A DNA stretch of 64,000 nucleotides, from the NCBI GenBank assembly GCA_031549905.1, contig JAVBPC010000012.1:1-64000 (forward strand), written 5' to 3'. A program made the position numbers and the translations under genes. Numbering within the stretch: position 1 is the stretch's first letter; every line of letters starts with the position of its first letter. Of the stretch, positions 52,685-60,340 are shown piece by piece. Below the pieces are notes generated by a model that was not told where the DNA came from, did not search any database, and saw nothing but the letters and a program-made list of their open reading frames with translations. The stretch is from Avichristensenella sp031549905. GTDB lineage: Bacteria; Bacillota; Clostridia; Christensenellales; Aristaeellaceae.

Positions 52685-52713
52685 TTGACAGAAAGGGCTT
52701 TTCCGCTTATACT
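52685..52713 (+). promoter_or_regulatory. Promoter of the tRNA-Leu gene
   Basis: TTGACA (52685-52690), 17-nt spacer, TATACT (52708-52713), 39 nt before the mature tRNA. Confidence 0.8.
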
Positions 52714-52752
52714 TGGTTACGCTTCGTTGCACTTTGCGCGGCGAAGGGATAT

Positions 52753-52835
52753 GCGGTCGTGGCGGAATAGGCATACGCGCACGTTTGAGGGGCGTGTCCG
52801 AGAGGGTACGGGTTCAAGTCCCGTCGACCGCACCA
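52753..52835 (+). tRNA. tRNA-Leu (anticodon GAG)
   Basis: Acceptor GCGGTCG (52753-52759) pairs with CGACCGC (52825-52831), and CCA is encoded (52833-52835). The D arm is GCG...CGC. The anticodon stem CACGT/GCGTG holds the loop TTGAGGG with anticodon GAG. The long variable arm (TCC-GAGA-GGG) is a class II feature, and the T arm is CGGGTTCAAGTCCCG. It reads CUC and CUU. Confidence 0.95.
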
Positions 52836-52836
52836 C

Positions 52837-52876
52837 AATCCGTCTGAAAACATAAGTTTTCAGACGGATTTCTTTT
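52837..52876 (+). terminator. Terminator of tRNA-Leu
   Basis: A perfect 15-bp stem (52837-52851 with 52856-52870), a 4-nt loop, then TCTTTT. The following stretch to 53143 holds nothing I can support. Confidence 0.95.
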
Positions 52877-53143
52877 ATCTGTCTGCAAAATGCGCGAGAA
52901 AATAGCCTCAAACACCTCGTTCTTCGCCAAGCAATGACATATGATCTCTCTATTTCCGTCAACTTAGCATAGCTATCCCTTCCCGCCGTATTCTCTCCCC
53001 CGCACCCTGTGAATAAGCTGCTGCGCCCCGCCCGCAAGGGTAACTGCCCGCCGGATGTTGTACGATAAGAACATCACCGCGGCTTTGGCTGCCACTTTGC
53101 CCTTCCCCTTCTTCTGGCCGCTTATGGGCAATCAGTCTCCGCA

Positions 53144-54151
53144 TTATCCCCTCATCTCATCAAGGGACAGCACCCGGCTGGCGATGCTGGCAGATGGCGC
53201 ATGGAACGTGGCCTCAGCCGGCACGCCAAGCGCCTGCGGGGATGGGCCTACAAAGCTGGACTCGCGCCCCACGATGTGAATGCCTTCACTGTTGATCGTC
53301 ACTCTTGCAAACAGCGCATCCCAGTAGGGCGCGGTGCCGCACAGGTGCGGGTAGGCGCGGTGAATTGTTTCGCTATAGCGCACGGTATCATACTTGTGGC
53401 CAATCCACAGGTTGGACATGCTGTTGACATCGAAGAACGGCACGCCTTCGCGCGCACAAACGCCGTCGATATGCACATGGCCGTTCATCGCAAGGATGAT
53501 GCGGCGTTTATCCGCATTCGCGCGCCGGATGATTGCAAAAACATCCTCTGCATTGTGGATGTTGAGCTGGCTGTCGCCTATCGCGGCATGGGATAGCAAT
53601 ACGCATGGGTACGGCGATGTCATTACCTGCGCTTCCAGCCACTGCAACTGCGCGGGGTCTATCCAATTGGTATCCGCCCGCTTGGAATCGCGGTAATTGC
53701 AGTGAGCAAAGTCAATCAGCGTATCCCCATCCCTGATCAGGTTCGTATCCAGCGCGATGAAGCGAATGCCTCCCCGGTCAAAGCTGTAATAGGGCGCGGG
53801 CATACCGAAATACCGGCAGGCCGTCGCTTTTGTGCAGGAATCCATATCGTGGTTGCCCAGCACACCGAAGCTTTCAATGCCGTTTTCCTGTATCATCGCG
53901 CGAATCCGGTGCTTTTCGTCGTCGCGGTCGCAAACGAACCAGGCGGTCTTCTCGCGCAACGCAAGGCTTTCCGGGGCATGCTCAGCCAGAAAGTCGGCAT
54001 CCGGGTACATGATATCGCCCAGATGCAAAATGAAATCGACATGATACCGCTCGGCCTCGCAAAGCATCACCTGCATTCGGGCTGCCGCATCGTGCATGAT
54101 ATCCACGTGCAGATCCGCATATACGATAAATGATACATCCGGCGTTGCCAC
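53144..54151 (-). CDS. Metallophosphoesterase family protein
   Basis: A 335-residue calcineurin-like phosphoesterase. Metal ligands follow the family order: YADLHVD (DxH) near 14, LHLGDIM near 46, GVLGNHDMD near 100, LLSHAAIG near 188 and MNGHVHIDG near 224. No signal peptide, so cytoplasmic. The start is GTG 54151, because AGGAGGG lies 5 nt upstream; an ATG at 54184 would overlap the permease gene. It is the last gene of the LplABC-like operon and may act on a phosphorylated or phosphodiester product of the imported sugar. Confidence 0.9.
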   Translation of the reverse strand: MATPDVSFIVYADLHVDIMHDAAARMQVMLCEAERYHVDFILHLGDIMYPDADFLAEHAPESLALREKTAWFVCDRDDEKHRIRAMIQENGIESFGVLGNHDMDSCTKATACRYFGMPAPYYSFDRGGIRFIALDTNLIRDGDTLIDFAHCNYRDSKRADTNWIDPAQLQWLEAQVMTSPYPCVLLSHAAIGDSQLNIHNAEDVFAIIRRANADKRRIILAMNGHVHIDGVCAREGVPFFDVNSMSNLWIGHKYDTVRYSETIHRAYPHLCGTAPYWDALFARVTINSEGIHIVGRESSFVGPSPQALGVPAEATFHAPSASIASRVLSLDEMRG

Positions 54152-54164
54152 AAAATCCCTCCTG

Positions 54165-55049
54165 TTATCCCTTGATGGCGCCAATCATAACGCCCTGCAC
54201 AAAATACCGCTGCAGAAACGGATAGAGCACAATGATCGGCAGAATGGATACGATGATGGCGGCGTATTTCAGCTGATGCACGGCCAGGTCGCGGTCAAGG
54301 CCTTCTTTCATATCGCCGCCCATCTCACTTGTTTCCTGAATCAGCACGCGGCGCAGGTAAATCTGCAACGGTTGAAGCTTTGTATTCGATAGGTACAGCA
54401 CGGCAGAAAAATAGCTGTTCCAATGGCTGACGGCGTAGAAAAGCACCAGCACCGCAATGATCGGCATGGAAAGCATCAGCACAATGCTGACAAGGATGCG
54501 CGGCTCGCTCGCGCCGTCCAGCTTTCCGGATTCAATCAGGCTTTCAGGAATCCCCTCAAAAAATGTTCGGCAAACAATTAGGTTCCATGTGGAGATAGCG
54601 GTGGGCAGAACCAATGCCCAGCGTGTGTTGTAGATGCCAAGACGGCTGACGATGATGAACGTGGGGATTAGCCCCCCGGAAAAGAACATCGTAAAGGTGA
54701 TGGCCATCATCAGCGGACGGCGCAGAAAAAACTCACGCCGCGCCAGCGGGTACGCCAGCATCACCGTGAAGATGACATTAAACAGTGTACCCACGCCAGT
54801 GTACCAGAATGTGTTCAGGTATGCGGTGATGAAGCCTGCATTTTCAAACACAAGCCGGTATGCCTCGCCGTTGATGCCGTAGGGGATGAGAAAAATCTCA
54901 TTGCGCAGCGCCTTAAGGGGGTTAGCCAGGGACATGGCAGCCACATGCAGGAATGGGAGCACGGTGATGAGAATGACAAAGACACCGACCGCATAGATCA
55001 GGATATCCGAAAGCAATGTCGTCTGGTCGCGCCGGGTGCGCATGTGCAT
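54165..55049 (-). CDS. Carbohydrate ABC transporter permease (LplC/YtcP type, CUT1)
   Basis: A 294-residue permease with six predicted helices. The EAA loop is IPESLIESGKLDGASEPRIL near 180-200, and the C-terminal end YFVQGVMIGAIKG is the usual LplC ending. ATG 55049 has AGAGGAGG 8 nt upstream; the GTG seven codons earlier has none. It lies between the LplB partner and the phosphoesterase. Confidence 0.93.
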   Translation of the reverse strand: MHMRTRRDQTTLLSDILIYAVGVFVILITVLPFLHVAAMSLANPLKALRNEIFLIPYGINGEAYRLVFENAGFITAYLNTFWYTGVGTLFNVIFTVMLAYPLARREFFLRRPLMMAITFTMFFSGGLIPTFIIVSRLGIYNTRWALVLPTAISTWNLIVCRTFFEGIPESLIESGKLDGASEPRILVSIVLMLSMPIIAVLVLFYAVSHWNSYFSAVLYLSNTKLQPLQIYLRRVLIQETSEMGGDMKEGLDRDLAVHQLKYAAIIVSILPIIVLYPFLQRYFVQGVMIGAIKG

Positions 55050-55063
55050 GGTTCTTTCCTCCT

Positions 55064-56005
55064 CTACCACAGGCTGATATCGCTGACCTTGCGCGCAGCT
55101 GTATTGACCGTTATCAGCAGGATCAGGTTGATCACATTGTTGAACAGACCAACCGCCGCCCCGAAGCTAAACTCACCCTTTTGGATGCCCCGCCTGTATA
55201 CATAGGTGGAAATCACATCCGCCTTGCCGTACACAGTTGGGCTGTACATCAGGATGATCTTTTCGTAGCCCACGCTCATCACGCGGCCCATCTGCATGAT
55301 CAGCAGGATGATGATTGTCGGCAGGATGCTCGGCAGCGACACATGGATAACCTGCCGCAGCCTGCTGGCGCCGTCAATGCGCGCGGCCTCATACAGCCCC
55401 GGATCAACCGCAGTCAGCGCAGCCAGATAAATGATGGAGTTCCACCCGAAGTTTTGCCAGATATCCGTACCAATGTACAGCGGGCGAAACCAGTTTTCCA
55501 TGCGCATGAAGTTGATGGGATTTCGGCCTGTCGATTTAATCAGCGTGTTTACCACGCCCCCGGTGGGCGACAATGTTGTAAACAGGATACCCACAACCAC
55601 CACCGTGGAGATAAAGTGCGGCAGGTATGAAACCGTTTGCACAAGGCGCTTGAACTTCGATCCGCGCATCTCATTAAGCGTCAGCGCAAACAGGATGGGC
55701 ACCGGAAACCCTATAACAAGGTTTAGCGTGCTGAGCGCCAGCGTGTTGCCCACCAACCGCCCAAAAAAGTAGGAACTGAAGAACTCCCGAAACCACATCA
55801 GCCCTACAAAGTCGCTGCCAATGATGGATTTTGACAGGTTGAAGTTCGTAAACGCCATCCACACGCCGTACATCGGCGCATAGTGAAAAATGCCATAAAA
55901 GAGAATGCCCGGCAGCGCCAGCAGAATCAGCGCTTTATCCCGGCGCAAAAGCGCACCTAACCGGGCAATCCGCGGCGGATTTTTTCCCGCCCTTCGCGCT
56001 TGCAT
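55064..56005 (-). CDS. Carbohydrate ABC transporter permease (LplB type, CUT1)
   Basis: A 313-residue permease forming a pair with LplC. The first helix is ALILLALPGILFYGIFHYAP, LplB-type NFNLSKSIIGSDFVGLMWF follows, and the EAA loop is DPGLYEAARIDGASRLRQV. GGAGGTGACTCC precedes the ATG. No ATPase gene is in the operon, as is common for this family, which borrows a shared MsmK-like ATPase. Confidence 0.93.
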   Translation of the reverse strand: MQARRAGKNPPRIARLGALLRRDKALILLALPGILFYGIFHYAPMYGVWMAFTNFNLSKSIIGSDFVGLMWFREFFSSYFFGRLVGNTLALSTLNLVIGFPVPILFALTLNEMRGSKFKRLVQTVSYLPHFISTVVVVGILFTTLSPTGGVVNTLIKSTGRNPINFMRMENWFRPLYIGTDIWQNFGWNSIIYLAALTAVDPGLYEAARIDGASRLRQVIHVSLPSILPTIIILLIMQMGRVMSVGYEKIILMYSPTVYGKADVISTYVYRRGIQKGEFSFGAAVGLFNNVINLILLITVNTAARKVSDISLW

Positions 56006-56062
56006 GGAGTCACCTCCAGAAACAATGGATTTGTAGCAGTCTGATATAGGTACCTGTCCAAA

Positions 56063-56087
56063 GGCGGAGCAGGAAACCTGCCCCGCC
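56063..56087 (-). other. Intercistronic hairpin between binding protein and permease
   Basis: An 11-bp stem (56063-56073 with 56077-56087, one G-T pair) and only three T residues after it on the minus strand. A partial terminator or mRNA stabiliser is likely. Confidence 0.65.
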
Positions 56088-56101
56088 CGGAACCGGGAGG
56101 C

Positions 56102-57685
56102 TTACTTGCCCATGTAGCGGTCGTACTGCGTTTGCTTGATGGATAGCACTTCATCCGCGCCCATGGCTTCAAGCGTCGATACGAACTCATCAAACCTATC
56201 CAGAGAAACCTGGCCCATGATGAACTTCTGGATCATCTCATCCTGATAGGTCGTCAGGTCGGCCATCAGGGAGTTGTACCTGCGGTTTTCTTCGGCTGTG
56301 GCGATCACGGCAGGGTAGGCGGGCACGATGCCCGGAAGCACCGCCTGCACATCCTCCAGCACGTAATCCTCCACCATCATCGAGAAGAATTCCTTCGTGC
56401 GGTTTGTAAACTGCGTGGCGTACGCGCCATCCCTGCGAAGAACATTGTAGATGGCCAGATTATCCGGGTTGTGCGCAACCTCATCCGTCCAAACGCGCTT
56501 TTCACCCGTTTCATCCCACACCCAATGGAAGCCTTCCAGCCCGTAATGCATCAGGTCGCGGCCTTCCGGGTTGGCATACTGATAGTCGATCCATTTGATG
56601 ACGAGCTCCGGGTTTTCACAGTCCTTCGTGATGGAATACATGAAACCCGTGAGCGAACGGCCAAGCTGGCGCCCCATCTTGCCGTCGGGACCAACAGGCG
56701 GGGGAACCACCTGATAGTGCGCATCCGCCGCGCCGCCCGCAATCGCCGCCTTTTGATATGTGGTGGAGGAATCGGCATACGCGGCAAAGGTGCCCATCAC
56801 GTTTTCGGATGCCATGGCATTGAGCTTGTCTGTTTGCTCGAACAGCGCGGGATCAATCAGGCCTTCCGTGTAGAGCTTGTTGATGAATGTCAGGTACTCC
56901 TTGAACTCCGGCAGGCGATACTGGTCTACAATAACGCCGTTGTCATCAGGGTAAAACTGAACGCTCACCGGCGCGGTCAGGCCAAACCCCGACGCAAAGT
57001 ACGCGTACGCGTTCTCTACAGAGCTTATGTTGGCCGGGGAAGTCATCGGTATTTCATCCGCCAGCCCATTACCGTTGGGGTCTTGCTCCTTGAATGCCTT
57101 GAGCACGGTATACCATTCATCTATTGTCGTGGGGATTTCAAGCCCAAGCGTCTCCAGCCAGTCCGCACGGATCGTAAGGCAGAAAGGGGATACAAAGTTC
57201 ATGCCATAGAAGTTTTGCGGCAGCGCATAAATGTGGCCGTCATAGCCGGTCATTGAGCGGCCCAGCGCAGGCACCTCAACAAAGAACAGGTTGTAGATGT
57301 TGGGTGCGTACTCCGCAATGAGGTCTTCCAGCGGAATGATCAGGCCGGCTTCCGCATACCGCATGGTATCCGGGGTAAAGCCGCCGGGCAACTGAATCAC
57401 ATCCGAAAGCTTTGAACCGGAAGCCAGGCGAATCTCCATTGCTTCATTATAGCTGCTGCGTTCAATAACATCCCACTTGACAGAAATGCCGGTGCGCGCT
57501 TCTAGCTCCTGATACAGGGGCAGGTTATCTGCGTAACTGGAACCGGCGTAGTAGCTTTCCTGCAAAGTAAAGCTGACCGTCGCACCGTCTTCGGATAAGG
57601 GCAAGGTATACGGAGCCGGTTCCGCCAGCGCCAGCAGCGGAAACAGGATTGCCAAAGCCAACAGCAGGCCGAGTGTCTTTTTCAT
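56102..57685 (-). CDS. Carbohydrate ABC transporter substrate-binding protein (LplA/LipO type)
   Basis: A 527-residue extracytoplasmic sugar-binding protein. The signal peptide (MKKTLGLLLALAILFPLLAL, cut near ALAEP) has no lipobox although most LplA proteins are lipoproteins. Family features include GISVKWDVIERSSYNEAME, LSDVIQLPGGF and DPNGNGLADEIPM. ATG 57685 has AGGAGGG about 11 nt upstream. It is the first transport gene downstream of the membrane-bound AraC regulator. Confidence 0.92.
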   Translation of the reverse strand: MKKTLGLLLALAILFPLLALAEPAPYTLPLSEDGATVSFTLQESYYAGSSYADNLPLYQELEARTGISVKWDVIERSSYNEAMEIRLASGSKLSDVIQLPGGFTPDTMRYAEAGLIIPLEDLIAEYAPNIYNLFFVEVPALGRSMTGYDGHIYALPQNFYGMNFVSPFCLTIRADWLETLGLEIPTTIDEWYTVLKAFKEQDPNGNGLADEIPMTSPANISSVENAYAYFASGFGLTAPVSVQFYPDDNGVIVDQYRLPEFKEYLTFINKLYTEGLIDPALFEQTDKLNAMASENVMGTFAAYADSSTTYQKAAIAGGAADAHYQVVPPPVGPDGKMGRQLGRSLTGFMYSITKDCENPELVIKWIDYQYANPEGRDLMHYGLEGFHWVWDETGEKRVWTDEVAHNPDNLAIYNVLRRDGAYATQFTNRTKEFFSMMVEDYVLEDVQAVLPGIVPAYPAVIATAEENRRYNSLMADLTTYQDEMIQKFIMGQVSLDRFDEFVSTLEAMGADEVLSIKQTQYDRYMGK

Positions 57686-57763
57686 GGAAATAAACTCCCT
57701 CCTCAAAATGCGCGTAAGTCCCCTGCAAACCGAGCATACGCTTTCCCCAAATATTGCGCCGAT

Positions 57764-57777
57764 GACGTGGCCACGTC
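57764..57777. promoter_or_regulatory. Perfect 14-bp palindrome, operator candidate
   Basis: GACGTGGCCACGTC, an exact palindrome just downstream of the expected transcription start of the sugar-transporter operon (promoter 57787-57814). A repressor site is plausible; the binder is unknown. Confidence 0.5.
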
Positions 57778-57786
57778 GTTACGCTC

Positions 57787-57814
57787 ATCATACAGGAGAA
57801 CGCCGGGTTTGCAA
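57787..57814 (-). promoter_or_regulatory. Promoter candidate of the LplABC-like operon
   Basis: Minus strand TTGCAA (57814-57809), 16-nt spacer, TATGAT (57792-57787). Confidence 0.5.
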
Positions 57815-57912
57815 GGATGCCATTTTTGTTTTGCCGATCAGTTTTTGCCTGGCTGGAGCATTCAAATTTTGCTTTTACAGATGGAAATTGATCAAAGGGG
57901 GTTTATTCAAGC

Positions 57913-60072
57913 TCAACCCATGCGGCTGTCATTGTCTCCGCTCCATGCATACTGCGTTGGCACAACGCCTTCATACTTTTTGAAAAGGCGGCGAAGCGTT
58001 ACATCGCTGTCAAAACCAACGCTTGCGGCGATATGTTTTACGGACATATCGCCCTTTCGGAGCAGCGTTTTGGCCAACAATACGCGTTTGCGGTTGACCA
58101 GATCAAGATACCCGATGCCCGCCTCCCTTTTGATATAGCGGCTCAGATGCGATGTGCTCACCCCGAAGTGCGCTGCCACACCGCTAAGGTTCAGCTGCGG
58201 ATCGCATAGCGTTTCATCAATATAGGCAAGCACCGATTGCAGGAACGCATCAGGCGCCGTTGCGCCGCGAACCGCGCCCGCGGCTGCGGCGGCGGACAGA
58301 AGGGCGTTCATCCACGATGTCAGCGTATCCAGCGGCACATCCGCGGAAGGCAGCGGATTTTCCCGCTCCCATGTCGCCTGGTCAACGCCCGCCTGCCGAA
58401 AAACGGACATGGCCACACTGTCGAAGAGGCGGTGCAGCACATATGCCGCAGGTTCATCATCCAGATTGTGCCTGAGCAGCTTTTCGAACGCTTCCTGCGC
58501 GCCTGCGGCATCCCCCGCGCGCAGCAGGTTGATGATGCGGGTCTCCGCCTCTGTAGGATAGAAGTAATTGCTCCGTGCATCGTATACATCGGCGTAGAAC
58601 ACCGCGCCGCTCTCCGCAAGCACAGGGCGGTAGTTCACGGCGTAGAGCGCCTCACGGTACGCCCGCTGTACATCTGACAAAAGCAGGCACGGCGCGCTGA
58701 TGCCGATGGCAAGCGGCATACCGGGCTGCGCGATGAGTTGCCGCATGGCATCTTCGCCCGTATGGTTGAATAGAAGCGCCAAGCGCCCATCCTGCTCAAT
58801 GGGGTAGGCCAGCACCTGTTCCGATTGAATGCGTTGCTCAAGCAACGCAACCGCGCCCATCTGCTCCCGGTAAAACACGCCGACGCTGAGAAAGCGATAT
58901 GGCAGCGGCATACCGAGCGCATCAAACGTATGCGCCTGCGTCGCGGGGTCTATCGATAGCGAGCCATCCAGCAGGCGCGCAAGGGCGGCGTATTGCAGCA
59001 GATCACGGTATTCATTAAGCTGTTGCTGCAAATATTGATCCTTATCGAGCAATGTGGCCAGCGTGCGTTCCACGGCTTTCAGGTTGCTGGCGGACGGATG
59101 CTCTTTAGGCAAAGTACCGCGTTCAAAAAGCATGGAAAATATGCCGCCAAGGGGACGGTAGTTTATATGCGCTACAAAAGCCGACAGCACGCCCCCCAGC
59201 GCGCCCATCGATGCCAGAATAAGCAGCACCGCATTCTTTATCTCATTGGATGCGCGTGAAATTTCGTTTTGCGGCACTGTGATCTCCATGGAAAGCCCCG
59301 TGTTTTCCAGCGAACGCGACCAGCGAAACAGCGTCCCTGTCGCGACCTCCCCTTCCGTGAGGCAGTAAAGTGTCGTACCGTCTTCCCATTCCAATGAAAG
59401 CACCGTGCCCGGGTAGCGCATTGATTGCGCAAACGTCTTGGCCAGCGATGTGGCGGAAAGGTAATATATTACGGCAAACTGCGTGGCTTTTTCATACTTC
59501 ATCGCCTGCGCGCACACATACAATAGCCCCGGTTTGCGCACGCCGAATGTGGTCATGCCGCTGACGGGTAAAAAGCGGTTGGTCTGCCCCTGCGAATCAA
59601 GGATGGCAAGCCAGTCGGCGGCATCCATGCCATCAACGGCAAACTCATGCTGAAACAGATGGGCAAGCGTGTAGGTGCCGCGCTGCGTGAGAACGAAATC
59701 CTGCTGCGGAAAACACAGCGCCAGATCATCAAACGCATCCGTGGTGACGAGCATCAGGCGCAGCTGGTTTGCATAGCGCGAATAGTCAAGCGCGGAGTAC
59801 CGCTGGAAGAGCGTCGTCTCATCCCGCAAGTTCATGATGCCCTTCATCAGCGAATCGTTGCTTATCTGCTGCATATAGCCATCCATGCGCGCAATCCGGG
59901 TTTCAAACAGCTCAAACGCGTTTTCACACAGTCTCTCTATTTCGCTGGTTGTGTTTTCACCGGTGCTGTTGATGATGAACATCCCGCCGGGAATCCCGAT
60001 CACCAACAGAGGCAGCAGGAAAATTGCAAAAAATGCGATGAGCATGCGCACTTTGAAGGGGATATTCTTCAT
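57913..60072 (-). CDS. Membrane-anchored AraC-family transcriptional regulator
   Basis: A 719-residue one-component sensor. Helix 1 is at residues 9-33 (MLIAFFAIFLLPLLVIGIPG), an extracellular sensor of about 240 residues follows, helix 2 is near 285-305 (AVLLILASMGALGGVLSAF), and a cytoplasmic linker leads to a C-terminal AraC DNA-binding domain near 620-715 (GVSTSHLSRYIKREAGIGYL and VGFDSDVTLRRLFKKYEG). There is no kinase or receiver domain, so signal and DNA binding are on one chain. AAAGGGG precedes ATG 60072. Such proteins control adjacent LplABC sugar transporters, as its position here suggests. Confidence 0.9.
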   Translation of the reverse strand: MKNIPFKVRMLIAFFAIFLLPLLVIGIPGGMFIINSTGENTTSEIERLCENAFELFETRIARMDGYMQQISNDSLMKGIMNLRDETTLFQRYSALDYSRYANQLRLMLVTTDAFDDLALCFPQQDFVLTQRGTYTLAHLFQHEFAVDGMDAADWLAILDSQGQTNRFLPVSGMTTFGVRKPGLLYVCAQAMKYEKATQFAVIYYLSATSLAKTFAQSMRYPGTVLSLEWEDGTTLYCLTEGEVATGTLFRWSRSLENTGLSMEITVPQNEISRASNEIKNAVLLILASMGALGGVLSAFVAHINYRPLGGIFSMLFERGTLPKEHPSASNLKAVERTLATLLDKDQYLQQQLNEYRDLLQYAALARLLDGSLSIDPATQAHTFDALGMPLPYRFLSVGVFYREQMGAVALLEQRIQSEQVLAYPIEQDGRLALLFNHTGEDAMRQLIAQPGMPLAIGISAPCLLLSDVQRAYREALYAVNYRPVLAESGAVFYADVYDARSNYFYPTEAETRIINLLRAGDAAGAQEAFEKLLRHNLDDEPAAYVLHRLFDSVAMSVFRQAGVDQATWERENPLPSADVPLDTLTSWMNALLSAAAAAGAVRGATAPDAFLQSVLAYIDETLCDPQLNLSGVAAHFGVSTSHLSRYIKREAGIGYLDLVNRKRVLLAKTLLRKGDMSVKHIAASVGFDSDVTLRRLFKKYEGVVPTQYAWSGDNDSRMG

Positions 60073-60145
60073 TTTTGACCCCTTTGCATTGGCAATGATT
60101 TAATTCAGTCGGATTCCATATGTGTGGCTTGGCTACCTTTGTAAC

Positions 60146-60174
60146 AGGATAAGTCGAGTTACCCAAGATGTCAA
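60146..60174 (-). promoter_or_regulatory. Promoter of the AraC-family regulator gene
   Basis: Minus strand TTGACA (60174-60169), 17-nt spacer, TATCCT (60151-60146), about 75 nt before the start. Confidence 0.6.
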
Positions 60175-60258
60175 GCACATAGAAATGGAAATGCATGCAA
60201 TCTGCTCCTGCGTAAGCCCGCCGCATTGTGCGCTTGTTGAGGCGCCCGGGCATGCCCC

Positions 60259-60287
60259 TCGACAACGTGCCACTGCTATGTTATGAT
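60259..60287 (+). promoter_or_regulatory. Promoter of the ABC exporter pair
   Basis: TCGACA (60259-60264), 17-nt spacer, TATGAT (60282-60287), divergent from the regulator promoter at 60146-60174. Confidence 0.65.
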
Positions 60288-60340
60288 CAACGCAACATCC
60301 ACATCATCAATGCTTCACACAGTTTCTCACGGAGGCCAAT

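Noticed and set aside
52402..53143. Short open frames around the tRNA-Leu gene
   Set aside because: They overlap the tRNA or its promoter and lack ribosome sites and recognisable sequence.
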